This document shows positions 25,624-33,531 of a DNA stretch of 64,000 nt, one piece after another. Position numbers and translations under genes: made by a program. The stretch is from Marifrigoribacter sp047730175 (lineage in GTDB: Bacteria; Bacteroidota; Bacteroidia; Flavobacteriales; Flavobacteriaceae), in the NCBI RefSeq assembly GCF_047730175.1, contig NZ_CP159833.1, positions 1,426,001 through 1,490,000 on the forward strand. Reading direction: 5' to 3'. Below the pieces are notes generated by a model. It saw only the letters and a program-made list of their open reading frames with translations. It had not been told where the DNA came from and searched no databases. Numbering within the stretch: position 1 is the first letter of the stretch; each line of letters starts with the position of its first letter.

Positions 25624-26943
25624 ATGGGGAATAAAGAATTTGTAATAAGTTTATTTAACCTTTTAAATGAAAACTACAATTATGCAGTTCTTCGAAGTTT
25701 TGAAGAACTTCCAGAAAATTTTATAAGTCATGACGTTGATATTTTAATTGATAAAAAAGAATTTAACCTTTTAAAGAAGGATGTTTGTAAAATTATAAAA
25801 TATTTTGATTACCGTTTATTAATGGTAAATACAAATGAAAGGTTTGTTACTTTTATTATAGCTAAACAAATTGGAGATGAACTAATATATTTGTACTTAG
25901 ATTTTTTCTTTAATTATAGTTTATATGGCGTTAATTTAATTGATGCTCATGAGGTTTTAGAAAAGCGTCAATTTAATGGGAAAGTGTATCATGTAAATAA
26001 AGTATATGAATTTCTTGAAAAATTTCTTAATACGTCCTTGCTTAATCAAGGATACCCTTCAAAATATAGTGAATTATTAAATGAGATAAATGAAAATTAT
26101 AGCTTAGAAGTTAATTCCAGGTTGAGTGCGTTATTCAATATTAAAGCTCTAAATATTGTGGATTGCGAAAAAAATTCAGGAAACTATTTGCTAAAAAAAG
26201 CATTTTTAAGAAATTTATTTTCCAACCCAATAAAGCAAGTAGCTTTTAGCACTAAGTTTTTATGTTATCATCTAAAGGGAAAGTTGAAGCCCAATGGTTT
26301 TTCATTTAGTATTACAGGGCCTGATGGTTCTGGAAAGACAACCATTTTAAATGGATTGGAAGATAAATTTTCTAAGGTTTATAGGGAGGTTGAATACAAC
26401 CATTTTAGACCTACAGTAATACCTAGAATTGCAGAGTTGTTTAAAGAATCGGGGTTAAAAAAGGATGTAGATGTCAATTATGATAAGCCACATAGAGGAG
26501 AAAAAACAGGAATATTAAGCTCCGTTTTTAGAATATTTTATTACATCGCAGATTATATTATTGGCTATTATAAACTTGTTAAGCCCATTTTAGTTAGACG
26601 AGGTGTTGTGATTTTTGATCGTTATTTCACGGATATTATTAGTGATAGTAAAAGATCACAAATAAATTTAAATTATAAGGTACTGTTCTTTTTGAGAAGA
26701 CTAGTTCCTAAAATGAATTATAATTTTATAATTTTTGTAGAGCCTAAAATTATATTAGAAAGAAAAAAAGAACTCACAAAAATACAAATTGAAGATATTT
26801 ATGTGAAGCTAAATTATATTTGTAACAAGGATAATAATTATACACCTATTGAAAACAATAAAAATGTAGAGGTTGCAATAAATGAAATTATCAATTTCGT
26901 TTTATCTAATCAAAATAAAAAATATAATAAATTCTTTAAGTGA
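25624..26943 (+). CDS. Nucleotidyltransferase-like / thymidylate-kinase-like P-loop fusion protein
   Basis: A 439-residue two-part protein of unknown function. The N-terminal part (about 1-130) contains VLRSFEELPENFISHDVDILI, in which HDVDILI resembles the metal site of nucleotidyltransferase-fold proteins. The C-terminal part has Walker A GPDGSGKT (232-239) and FDRYFTD (331-337), as in thymidylate kinases. Basic residues and a RKKELTK lid-like segment follow. It starts 4 bases after the GT2 gene and overlaps the next glycosyltransferase. A role in phosphorylating a sugar or glycan is inference; a true dTMP kinase is unlikely given the extra domain and context. Confidence 0.7.
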   Translation: MGNKEFVISLFNLLNENYNYAVLRSFEELPENFISHDVDILIDKKEFNLLKKDVCKIIKYFDYRLLMVNTNERFVTFIIAKQIGDELIYLYLDFFFNYSLYGVNLIDAHEVLEKRQFNGKVYHVNKVYEFLEKFLNTSLLNQGYPSKYSELLNEINENYSLEVNSRLSALFNIKALNIVDCEKNSGNYLLKKAFLRNLFSNPIKQVAFSTKFLCYHLKGKLKPNGFSFSITGPDGSGKTTILNGLEDKFSKVYREVEYNHFRPTVIPRIAELFKESGLKKDVDVNYDKPHRGEKTGILSSVFRIFYYIADYIIGYYKLVKPILVRRGVVIFDRYFTDIISDSKRSQINLNYKVLFFLRRLVPKMNYNFIIFVEPKIILERKKELTKIQIEDIYVKLNYICNKDNNYTPIENNKNVEVAINEIINFVLSNQNKKYNKFFK

Positions 26944-28181
26944 AAGAAAAATTAAAAATATTTGTTTCTGCCTATGCCTGTGAACCCAATTTAGGTTCCG
27001 AAATTGGTGTGGGTTGGAATTGGGTGTTGCAAATGTCTCAATATTTTGAGCTTTGGGTACTTACTCGTAAGAGTAATCAAGCATCCATAGAAGCATGGTT
27101 AGAAGAAAATCCAAGTTATAAAAATATTCATTTTATTTATTTTGATTTGCCATACTACCTTCGGTTTTGGAAAAAAGGAATGAGAGGGGTGAGGCTGTAT
27201 TACAATATATGGCAATGGAGTACCAATACCATTGTAAAAAGAACCATGCAAGAACATCGTATTAAAATATTTCATCATCTAACCTATGGCAATGCTTTGT
27301 GGTCTGTAAGTAAATATGGAAAACAGCAGTTTTTTATATGGGGGCCAACTGGAGGAGTAGAAACAATTCCTTCTGAATTTTCAAAACATTATCATTTCAA
27401 AGGAAGATTGATTGAGTTTTTACGTAGAACCATTGTAAAAAGATTAAGATATAATAGAGGATTTAAAAAACGTTGTAAAAATGCCAACCTAATACTTTGT
27501 AAAACAGAGACCGCCTTTAAAAGCATCCCAGAACAGTTTAATAATAAAGCACAGATTTTCACTGATGTAGCAGTGGAAAAGATTGATATAAAATCCTACA
27601 CTAATGCAGGGAATGAAAATAAAGATATTGTTTATTATGCAGGCGGGCGTTTAGACGCCTGGAGGGGTTTCGATATCTTAATTGAGGCATTTGCTAAAGC
27701 AACCCAAACAAAACCAAACATTAAATTAGAAATTATAGGGAAAGGCTCCGATAAAACTAGATTAGAAACTTTAATAGAAAAGTTAGAGATGCAGTCTTAT
27801 ATTACATTAAGTGGGCAGGTTTCTATGGAAAAATATTATCAAAAACTAGCGGATTGTGATGTGGTAGTAAATCCTTGTTTAAAAGAAGGGGCCGTTACCA
27901 TAGCATTTGACTCAATGTCGTTTGGAAAACCATTAATTTGTATAGATACAGGTGGGTATACACGTTATTTCACTAATGAATATGCGGTTGTAATCCCTAA
28001 AACTAGCCGAGAAGAGCTAATTGCAAATTTGGCAAAAGGTATTCTACAAATGACCGGTACAGAAATAAGGAAAGATAAAGGACAGAAAGCAAAAGAAATT
28101 GGAGTACAATTTGATTGGAGTCATAAAGGAAAAGCTATTTCTGAATTGATAAATAGTCGTTACAAACAACATTCAAATTAA
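26940..28181 (+). CDS. Glycosyltransferase family 4
   Basis: GT-B retaining transferase of 413 residues. The N-terminal domain has SAYACEPNLGSEIGVGWNW, a segment typical of the 'ACEP-GSE' subgroup. The C-terminal nucleotide-sugar domain has YYAGGRLDAWRGFDILIEAF, LSGQVSMEKYYQ and the EGAVTIAFDSMSFGKP stretch with the two donor-site acidic residues. The start is GTG, overlapping the preceding TGA. Donor sugar unknown. Confidence 0.9.
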   Translation: MKEKLKIFVSAYACEPNLGSEIGVGWNWVLQMSQYFELWVLTRKSNQASIEAWLEENPSYKNIHFIYFDLPYYLRFWKKGMRGVRLYYNIWQWSTNTIVKRTMQEHRIKIFHHLTYGNALWSVSKYGKQQFFIWGPTGGVETIPSEFSKHYHFKGRLIEFLRRTIVKRLRYNRGFKKRCKNANLILCKTETAFKSIPEQFNNKAQIFTDVAVEKIDIKSYTNAGNENKDIVYYAGGRLDAWRGFDILIEAFAKATQTKPNIKLEIIGKGSDKTRLETLIEKLEMQSYITLSGQVSMEKYYQKLADCDVVVNPCLKEGAVTIAFDSMSFGKPLICIDTGGYTRYFTNEYAVVIPKTSREELIANLAKGILQMTGTEIRKDKGQKAKEIGVQFDWSHKGKAISELINSRYKQHSN

Positions 28182-29239
28182 TGAGTACTAAGTTGTTTTA
28201 TATTTTAAAAGGCAATAATGGGGCTAATTATATTTTAAATACCAGCAGTTGGAAAAATATTGGTACCTCTTTACAATTTTATAGAGCAAGAACTTTAAAG
28301 GCGAGTATTTTAAAACAAGGATTGCATTGGTATTTGTTTTTTAAATGGATTTTGTTAAAAAAAAATCTTAAAAGTGCTATTGAAATTAACCAATACCTAC
28401 AAAATATTTCTGCAACAAAAACTGCTTTTAATATAAATGAAGATTGCTCGGTGTTAATTTCCCCTACGCATGATAAAGTAATCGTACACCACCATCGTGA
28501 ATACTTTCAAAAATTTGCATTTGGTAAAAGTTACCAAAACGTAAAAAAGGAAACTGTTATTTATGACTTGTTTACTAAAAATAAAAAGCATTTTCAGACA
28601 TCAAACTATTATGATGTTGAACACAAAAAGGATGAATTGATTTCTTTTAAATTGTCGAATACTCATATTTCAACATCAATAAAAAAAACAACAAGCGAAG
28701 GTTTAACACTTGCTTTGGTTGAGTTTTTTAAGACGACTGATTCTGAAAAAAGCACGATAAAAACATATATTGAGTATTTACAAAGTGAATTGCAACAAGT
28801 ACAGAATGTACAAACAAAAACTCAGGTACAAGTATTAGAAACAATTAAAACAAACTATGGAGAATTAGAGTTTCCATTAGGCTTAGTACATCGTGATTTT
28901 AAACCCTGGAATATTATCAGTTATTCAAAACCCGTAATTTTTGATTTTGAGGAAGCTGTATTAGATGGTCCGCCATTAGAAGATTTACTAAATTATTATA
29001 TTGATCCTATAATTCGCTATAAAACAATTGGAGAAGTGTATAGAATAGCTTTAAATGAAGCACAAATATTAAACTACAAAAATTATTTACAACTATTAAA
29101 TATAGAAATAGAATTTAACGTATTTCTTCACTTGCACCTGATTGAGAGAATCCTGTTTTGGAAGAACACAAATGAAGTTGAAACAGCAATGAGTTATAAA
29201 AAACTATCTAACCATTTAATGTTGCAAGAAAAGCTGTAA
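28181..29239 (+). CDS. APH-fold (aminoglycoside phosphotransferase-like) kinase
   Basis: A 352-residue protein whose C-terminal half has the kinase catalytic loop LVHRDFKPWNI (235-245, catalytic Asp in HRD) and the metal-binding DFE (255-257), as in the aminoglycoside/choline phosphotransferase superfamily. The first 130 residues have no recognised domain. It overlaps both neighbours by 1 base, in the middle of glycosyltransferase genes, so its target is probably a glycan or a lipid-linked sugar, not an antibiotic. That assignment is inference from context; WbdD-type chain-end kinases are a functional precedent. Confidence 0.75.
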   Translation: MSTKLFYILKGNNGANYILNTSSWKNIGTSLQFYRARTLKASILKQGLHWYLFFKWILLKKNLKSAIEINQYLQNISATKTAFNINEDCSVLISPTHDKVIVHHHREYFQKFAFGKSYQNVKKETVIYDLFTKNKKHFQTSNYYDVEHKKDELISFKLSNTHISTSIKKTTSEGLTLALVEFFKTTDSEKSTIKTYIEYLQSELQQVQNVQTKTQVQVLETIKTNYGELEFPLGLVHRDFKPWNIISYSKPVIFDFEEAVLDGPPLEDLLNYYIDPIIRYKTIGEVYRIALNEAQILNYKNYLQLLNIEIEFNVFLHLHLIERILFWKNTNEVETAMSYKKLSNHLMLQEKL

Positions 29240-30327
29240 TGAAAAAAATTATTTTTGTGCATTTGCTCAATGATTTTAGTGGTAGTCCTAAGGTATTATC
29301 TCAAGTAATTGAATCTGCTCAGAACAATGGTCGTGATATAGAATTATATACAGGAAAAAGTAGTTCTGGTTTTTTGTCCAATTTAACGAAGAAGCATCAT
29401 TTCTATTTTTATAAAAGATTTGAAAACAAATATTTTACTTTAGTTACTTTTTTACTTTCACAAACAATATTGTTTTTTAAATTGTTAAAATATTTTAATA
29501 AGGATATTGTAATTTATGTAAATACAATGCTTCCATTTGGTGCAGGATTAGCGGGGTGGGTTATGAAAAAACCTGTGTATTACCATATACATGAAACTTA
29601 TTTGAGTCCTACAAGTTTAAAATATTTTCTACGAAGTATTATTAAAATATCAACAACCAAAATTATTTTTGTTTCAGAATCTGTCAAAGAGTTGGAGTCT
29701 TTTCAAAACAAAGAACAACTTGTTATTTACAACTCTGTACCACAAGACTTTGTTATAAATGCAGATAAGAAAGATTATATAGACAAGAACAAATCAGGTT
29801 TTAATGTGTTAATGATTTCTTCCTTGAAAAGTTATAAAGGAGTAAATGAATTTATCGCTTTAGCACAATTATTACTTTCGAATTCTGATATCACTTTTAC
29901 CTTAGTTTTAAATGCAGAAAAATCTGAAATAGATAATTATTTTTCAAATTTTAAATTTCCCTCAAATATTGCATTATTCCCTCAACAAAGTAATGTTTTT
30001 GAATTTTATGCAAAATCAAATTTGTTATTAAACCTTTCAAAAATTGATGAATGTGTGGAAACTTTTGGATTAACCATTATTGAGGCCATGAGTTTTGGAG
30101 TACCTGTAATTGTACCACCTGTTGGTGGCCCTACAGAAATTGTAAGGGAAGGGGTAGAAGGTTATTTAATTTCATCTTATAAAGTTGATGAGATTGCGCA
30201 AAAAATCATGAAACTTTCAAAAGATGAAAAGGAATATTTAAGGCTTTCTAAAAACGCAAAAAAGCGATCCTTAGATTTTAATGAGAATGTATTCCAAACA
30301 AAGATTTTAAAATTATTGAATGCTTAA
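29239..30327 (+). CDS. Glycosyltransferase family 4
   Basis: GT-B enzyme of 362 residues. It opens FVHLLNDFSGSPKVLSQVIE, shows the YHIHETY segment, a C-terminal domain beginning SSLKSYKGVNEFIALAQLL and the donor-site stretch ETFGLTIIEAMSFGVPVIVPPVGGP. Overlaps the APH-like gene by one base and the next gene by 8 bases. Donor sugar unknown. Confidence 0.9.
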   Translation: MKKIIFVHLLNDFSGSPKVLSQVIESAQNNGRDIELYTGKSSSGFLSNLTKKHHFYFYKRFENKYFTLVTFLLSQTILFFKLLKYFNKDIVIYVNTMLPFGAGLAGWVMKKPVYYHIHETYLSPTSLKYFLRSIIKISTTKIIFVSESVKELESFQNKEQLVIYNSVPQDFVINADKKDYIDKNKSGFNVLMISSLKSYKGVNEFIALAQLLLSNSDITFTLVLNAEKSEIDNYFSNFKFPSNIALFPQQSNVFEFYAKSNLLLNLSKIDECVETFGLTIIEAMSFGVPVIVPPVGGPTEIVREGVEGYLISSYKVDEIAQKIMKLSKDEKEYLRLSKNAKKRSLDFNENVFQTKILKLLNA

Positions 30328-31396
30328 AAAAGTAGCCATTATAGGTACTGTTGGCATTCCTGCCAAGTATGGAGGGTTTGAAACCCTAACAGAGTACTTA
30401 ACAAAACATGTGGGAGATCGATTTGATATTACCGTGTTTTGTAGTAGCAAAACGTATAAAACAAAATTAAAAACACATAACAATGCCAAACTAAAGTACC
30501 TGCCCTTAAATGCAAATGGAGTACAAAGTATTTTGTATGATATCATTTCTATTTTTAAAGCCTTGTTTTTTGCAGATACCTTACTAATATTAGGGGTGTC
30601 GGGATGTATTGTACTTCCCTTTGTGAAATTAATTTCATCAAAAAAAACGATTGTAAATATTGATGGCTTAGAGTGGAAACGTGCAAAATGGGGCAAGGCA
30701 GCAAAATGGTTTTTGAAATATTCAGAAAAAGTAGCGGTAAAATATGCCCATACCGTGATTTCAGATAATAAGGTGATTCAAGATTATGTTTTAAAGGAAT
30801 ATGGTGTTCAAAGTGAATTGATAGCTTATGGTGCCGATCACTGTCAACATGAAATTCTTTCAAAACAAGTCCTTTCAAAATATCCTTTTTTAAATGAAAA
30901 CTATGCATTTAAAGTCTGTAGAATTGAACCTGAGAATAAGTTAGATGTCATTTTAAAAGCATTTTCAGAATTTCCTGAATTAAATATTGTAATCGTTGGT
31001 AACTGGGGAAATAGCACCTATGGTATACAATTGAAGCAGCAATTTAGCACCTTTCCAAATATTTATTTGCTAAATCCTATCTACAATCAAATCGATTTAA
31101 ATCAATTGAGATGCAATTGTTTGGTATATATACATGGACATAGTGCAGGAGGAACTAATCCTTCATTAGTAGAAGCTATGTTTTTGGGCTTACCAATAAT
31201 AGCTTACGGAGTACCCTATAATAGAGAAACTACACAACATAAAGCCATGTTTTTTCATACTAGCAATGAGTTAGTTAAAATAATAACTTCTTTGGATGAA
31301 AAAGATTTAAAAAAGGTGTCCGAAGACATGAAGGATATTGCGAATAACAACTATATCTGGGAAGTGATAGCCAATAAATACGCTTTACTATTTTAA
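30320..31396 (+). CDS. Glycosyltransferase with DUF1972 domain
   Basis: A 358-residue GT-B enzyme. The N-terminal DUF1972 signature is IIGTVGIPAKYGGFETLTEYL (about 7-27), followed by NIDGLEWKRAKWG, and the C-terminal GT1-type domain contains HGHSAGGTNPSLVEAM. Family members are often annotated as rhamnosyltransferases, which would fit the rml genes upstream, but specificity is not shown. Last of the glycosyltransferases in the cluster. Confidence 0.88.
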   Translation: MLKKVAIIGTVGIPAKYGGFETLTEYLTKHVGDRFDITVFCSSKTYKTKLKTHNNAKLKYLPLNANGVQSILYDIISIFKALFFADTLLILGVSGCIVLPFVKLISSKKTIVNIDGLEWKRAKWGKAAKWFLKYSEKVAVKYAHTVISDNKVIQDYVLKEYGVQSELIAYGADHCQHEILSKQVLSKYPFLNENYAFKVCRIEPENKLDVILKAFSEFPELNIVIVGNWGNSTYGIQLKQQFSTFPNIYLLNPIYNQIDLNQLRCNCLVYIHGHSAGGTNPSLVEAMFLGLPIIAYGVPYNRETTQHKAMFFHTSNELVKIITSLDEKDLKKVSEDMKDIANNNYIWEVIANKYALLF

Positions 31397-31455
31397 TACA
31401 CTAAAGTAAAATGGTATAAATGTCAAACTACCATTAATAGTACAATAAAATTATT

Positions 31456-32547
31456 ATGCTACAAGAACTAATGTTAAACCTCAAGGTGATAAGCATACTT
31501 ACACTCGTGAATTCGTTTTTACTGGTGTATTATATCATCCCAAAAATAAGCTGGGTAATTATAAGCAGAAATTTAAACGACACCCCTGACAGTCGAAGTT
31601 CTCATAGTATTTCGACCCCTACCATGGCAGGATTTTCGTTTTATATTACCTTAATTATGGTGATGTTTTTTATCCAGTATTTCGATACCGAAAACATTGG
31701 CCTTAATTTAATAGCAAGCAGTACCCTTATTTTTATGGTGGGTGTAAAAGATGATTTAGTAATGTCATCACCCCGCGCAAAATTAATAATGGAATCCTTG
31801 GCAACCATGTTTTTATTTTTTAATAGTGCGATGGAAGTAACCACTTTACATGGCTTTCTAGGGATTTATGAAATTCCTGAAATCATCGCCTATATTGGAA
31901 GTGTGCTGATAGCTATAACCATTATTAACGCCTATAACCTAATTGATGGAATCGATGGCTTAGCTGCTACGGTAGCCCTTGTAATTTTTAGCATTTTCGG
32001 ATTAATGTTTTTTGTACTACATCAATACTTTTATTTTTTACTTTCCATAAGCTTAATAGGCATGTTATTAGCCTATTTAGTCTATAATTTTTCCAGTAAA
32101 AAGAAAATATTTATGGGAGATACGGGTTCCCTGCTCATCGGGTTTTGTATTGCTTTTTTAACGCTAAAGTTTATTGCGATAGATGTTTCAAATTATAATT
32201 TTTTCAGCTTTAAACCGGAAAATGGATTGATCTTCGTTGTAGCCATTTTATGCATTCCAATTTTTGACTTGTTTCGGGTTATTGGGGTGCGATTACTAAA
32301 TGGGAACAGCCCTTTTTTTCCAGATCGAAATCATTCCCATCATATTTTAATCGATAATGGAATGTCACACTTTAAGGTCAGCATGTTACTGGGTTTTATA
32401 AATTATGCCATAGTTATTATAATAATCTGGTTATCCTCCATTTTTAACAGTGTAGTGATGATCTTTATTTTAATGATGGTATTCGGTTTGTTTTTGGTGG
32501 TTTTTGATGTATTAGGAAAGAGAATAAAAAAGAAGAAAATTAAATAG
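31456..32547 (+). CDS. Undecaprenyl-phosphate sugar-1-phosphate transferase (WecA/MraY family)
   Basis: Integral membrane enzyme starting repeat-unit synthesis on undecaprenyl phosphate, probably with an N-acetylhexosamine-1-phosphate. The 363-residue protein has about 10-11 helices and the family motifs DTPDSRSSH (cytosolic loop 1), VGVKDD, NAYNLIDGIDGLA with the conserved Asp residues, FMGDTGS and the HSHH histidine cluster in PDRNHSHHILI. The last motif favours WecA over MraY. Placed between the glycosyltransferases and export genes. Confidence 0.93.
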   Translation: MLQELMLNLKVISILTLVNSFLLVYYIIPKISWVIISRNLNDTPDSRSSHSISTPTMAGFSFYITLIMVMFFIQYFDTENIGLNLIASSTLIFMVGVKDDLVMSSPRAKLIMESLATMFLFFNSAMEVTTLHGFLGIYEIPEIIAYIGSVLIAITIINAYNLIDGIDGLAATVALVIFSIFGLMFFVLHQYFYFLLSISLIGMLLAYLVYNFSSKKKIFMGDTGSLLIGFCIAFLTLKFIAIDVSNYNFFSFKPENGLIFVVAILCIPIFDLFRVIGVRLLNGNSPFFPDRNHSHHILIDNGMSHFKVSMLLGFINYAIVIIIIWLSSIFNSVVMIFILMMVFGLFLVVFDVLGKRIKKKKIK

Positions 32548-32766
32548 TTCTAATACAACTGTTTTACAACTAGCTAAACGCTTTATAGACTTGTTATTGT
32601 GAAAGTGTGACGACTTCAATAAGCTCTGAAAACATCCAAAAACACCAAGACTGCTTCACTCTGTTTGTAAAAGCCTACTTGTAAAAAAAGATAAAAACAC
32701 TACTTTAAACAGCTTTTGCTTTGGGCTTAAATCAAAGTATATTTACAACCCCTTAAATATTAATCT

Positions 32767-33531
32767 ATGAAAGTTAAATTTTTAGGACTTTTACTCCTCG
32801 TTTTTTTGCAGTCTTGTAAGACCAAAAAAGAAATGCTTTATATGCAAGACATCAATGCATATAACAATTCAGAAGTCAAGTTTACTAATCCAAGCCTACA
32901 GCCCAATGATATTTTAAAAATAACGGTGGGCGCTTTGGTGCCGGAAACGGCCATACCATATAATAGGATAAGCCAAACAATGGTTCAAACTAATAGCATT
33001 GAAATGATGCAACTGGAAGGGTATTTGGTGTCTTTAGAGCAAACCATTTCGTTTCCTATACTAGGAGAGGTTTCAGTGGCAAATAAAACGGTAGTCCAGC
33101 TGGAAACAGACTTAATTAACCGTTTAGAAACAGGTGGGCATTTGGTCAACCCCAGTGTAAATGTTCGGCTTTTAAATGCCAAAGTGACTATTTTAGGAGA
33201 AGTAAAAATACCCGGTACCTATACGTTTACCGAAAATAACATCAACCTCCTACAAGCCTTTGGTCTAGCAGGAGATTTAACCATTAATGGAGAACGAAAC
33301 GACGTGCTTTTAATTAGAGAAATAGATGGTGTCCGAACCATTGCACATTTAGATTTAACCCAATCTAATTGGTTAGAAAGCCCCTATTATTTAATAAAAC
33401 CCAACGATGTGATTATGGTCAATCCCAATGGAGCAAAAGTAAAAAGTGCAGGATTTTTTGGTAATTCATCAAGCTTTGTGGCTATTGCATCCTTACTATT
33501 AAGCAGCATCATATTAATTAATACCTTATGA
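32767..33531 (+). CDS. Polysaccharide export lipoprotein (Wza-like)
   Basis: Outer-membrane export channel component. The 254-residue protein has a lipoprotein signal peptide with lipobox LQSC (lipidated Cys17), a polysaccharide-export domain (about 38-125, with LQPNDILKITVGAL) and one SLBB-type domain (from about 135: NAKVTILGEVKIPGTY). A hydrophobic C-terminal segment (FVAIASLLLSSIILINTL) could be the membrane-spanning helix. It overlaps wzc by 4 bases, and together they form the export complex. Confidence 0.93.
   Translation: MKVKFLGLLLLVFLQSCKTKKEMLYMQDINAYNNSEVKFTNPSLQPNDILKITVGALVPETAIPYNRISQTMVQTNSIEMMQLEGYLVSLEQTISFPILGEVSVANKTVVQLETDLINRLETGGHLVNPSVNVRLLNAKVTILGEVKIPGTYTFTENNINLLQAFGLAGDLTINGERNDVLLIREIDGVRTIAHLDLTQSNWLESPYYLIKPNDVIMVNPNGAKVKSAGFFGNSSSFVAIASLLLSSIILINTL

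Noticed and set aside
28181..29239. Aminoglycoside-resistance gene.
   Set aside because: Only the generic kinase motifs are present, and the gene is embedded among glycosyltransferases; a glycan-related kinase fits better.
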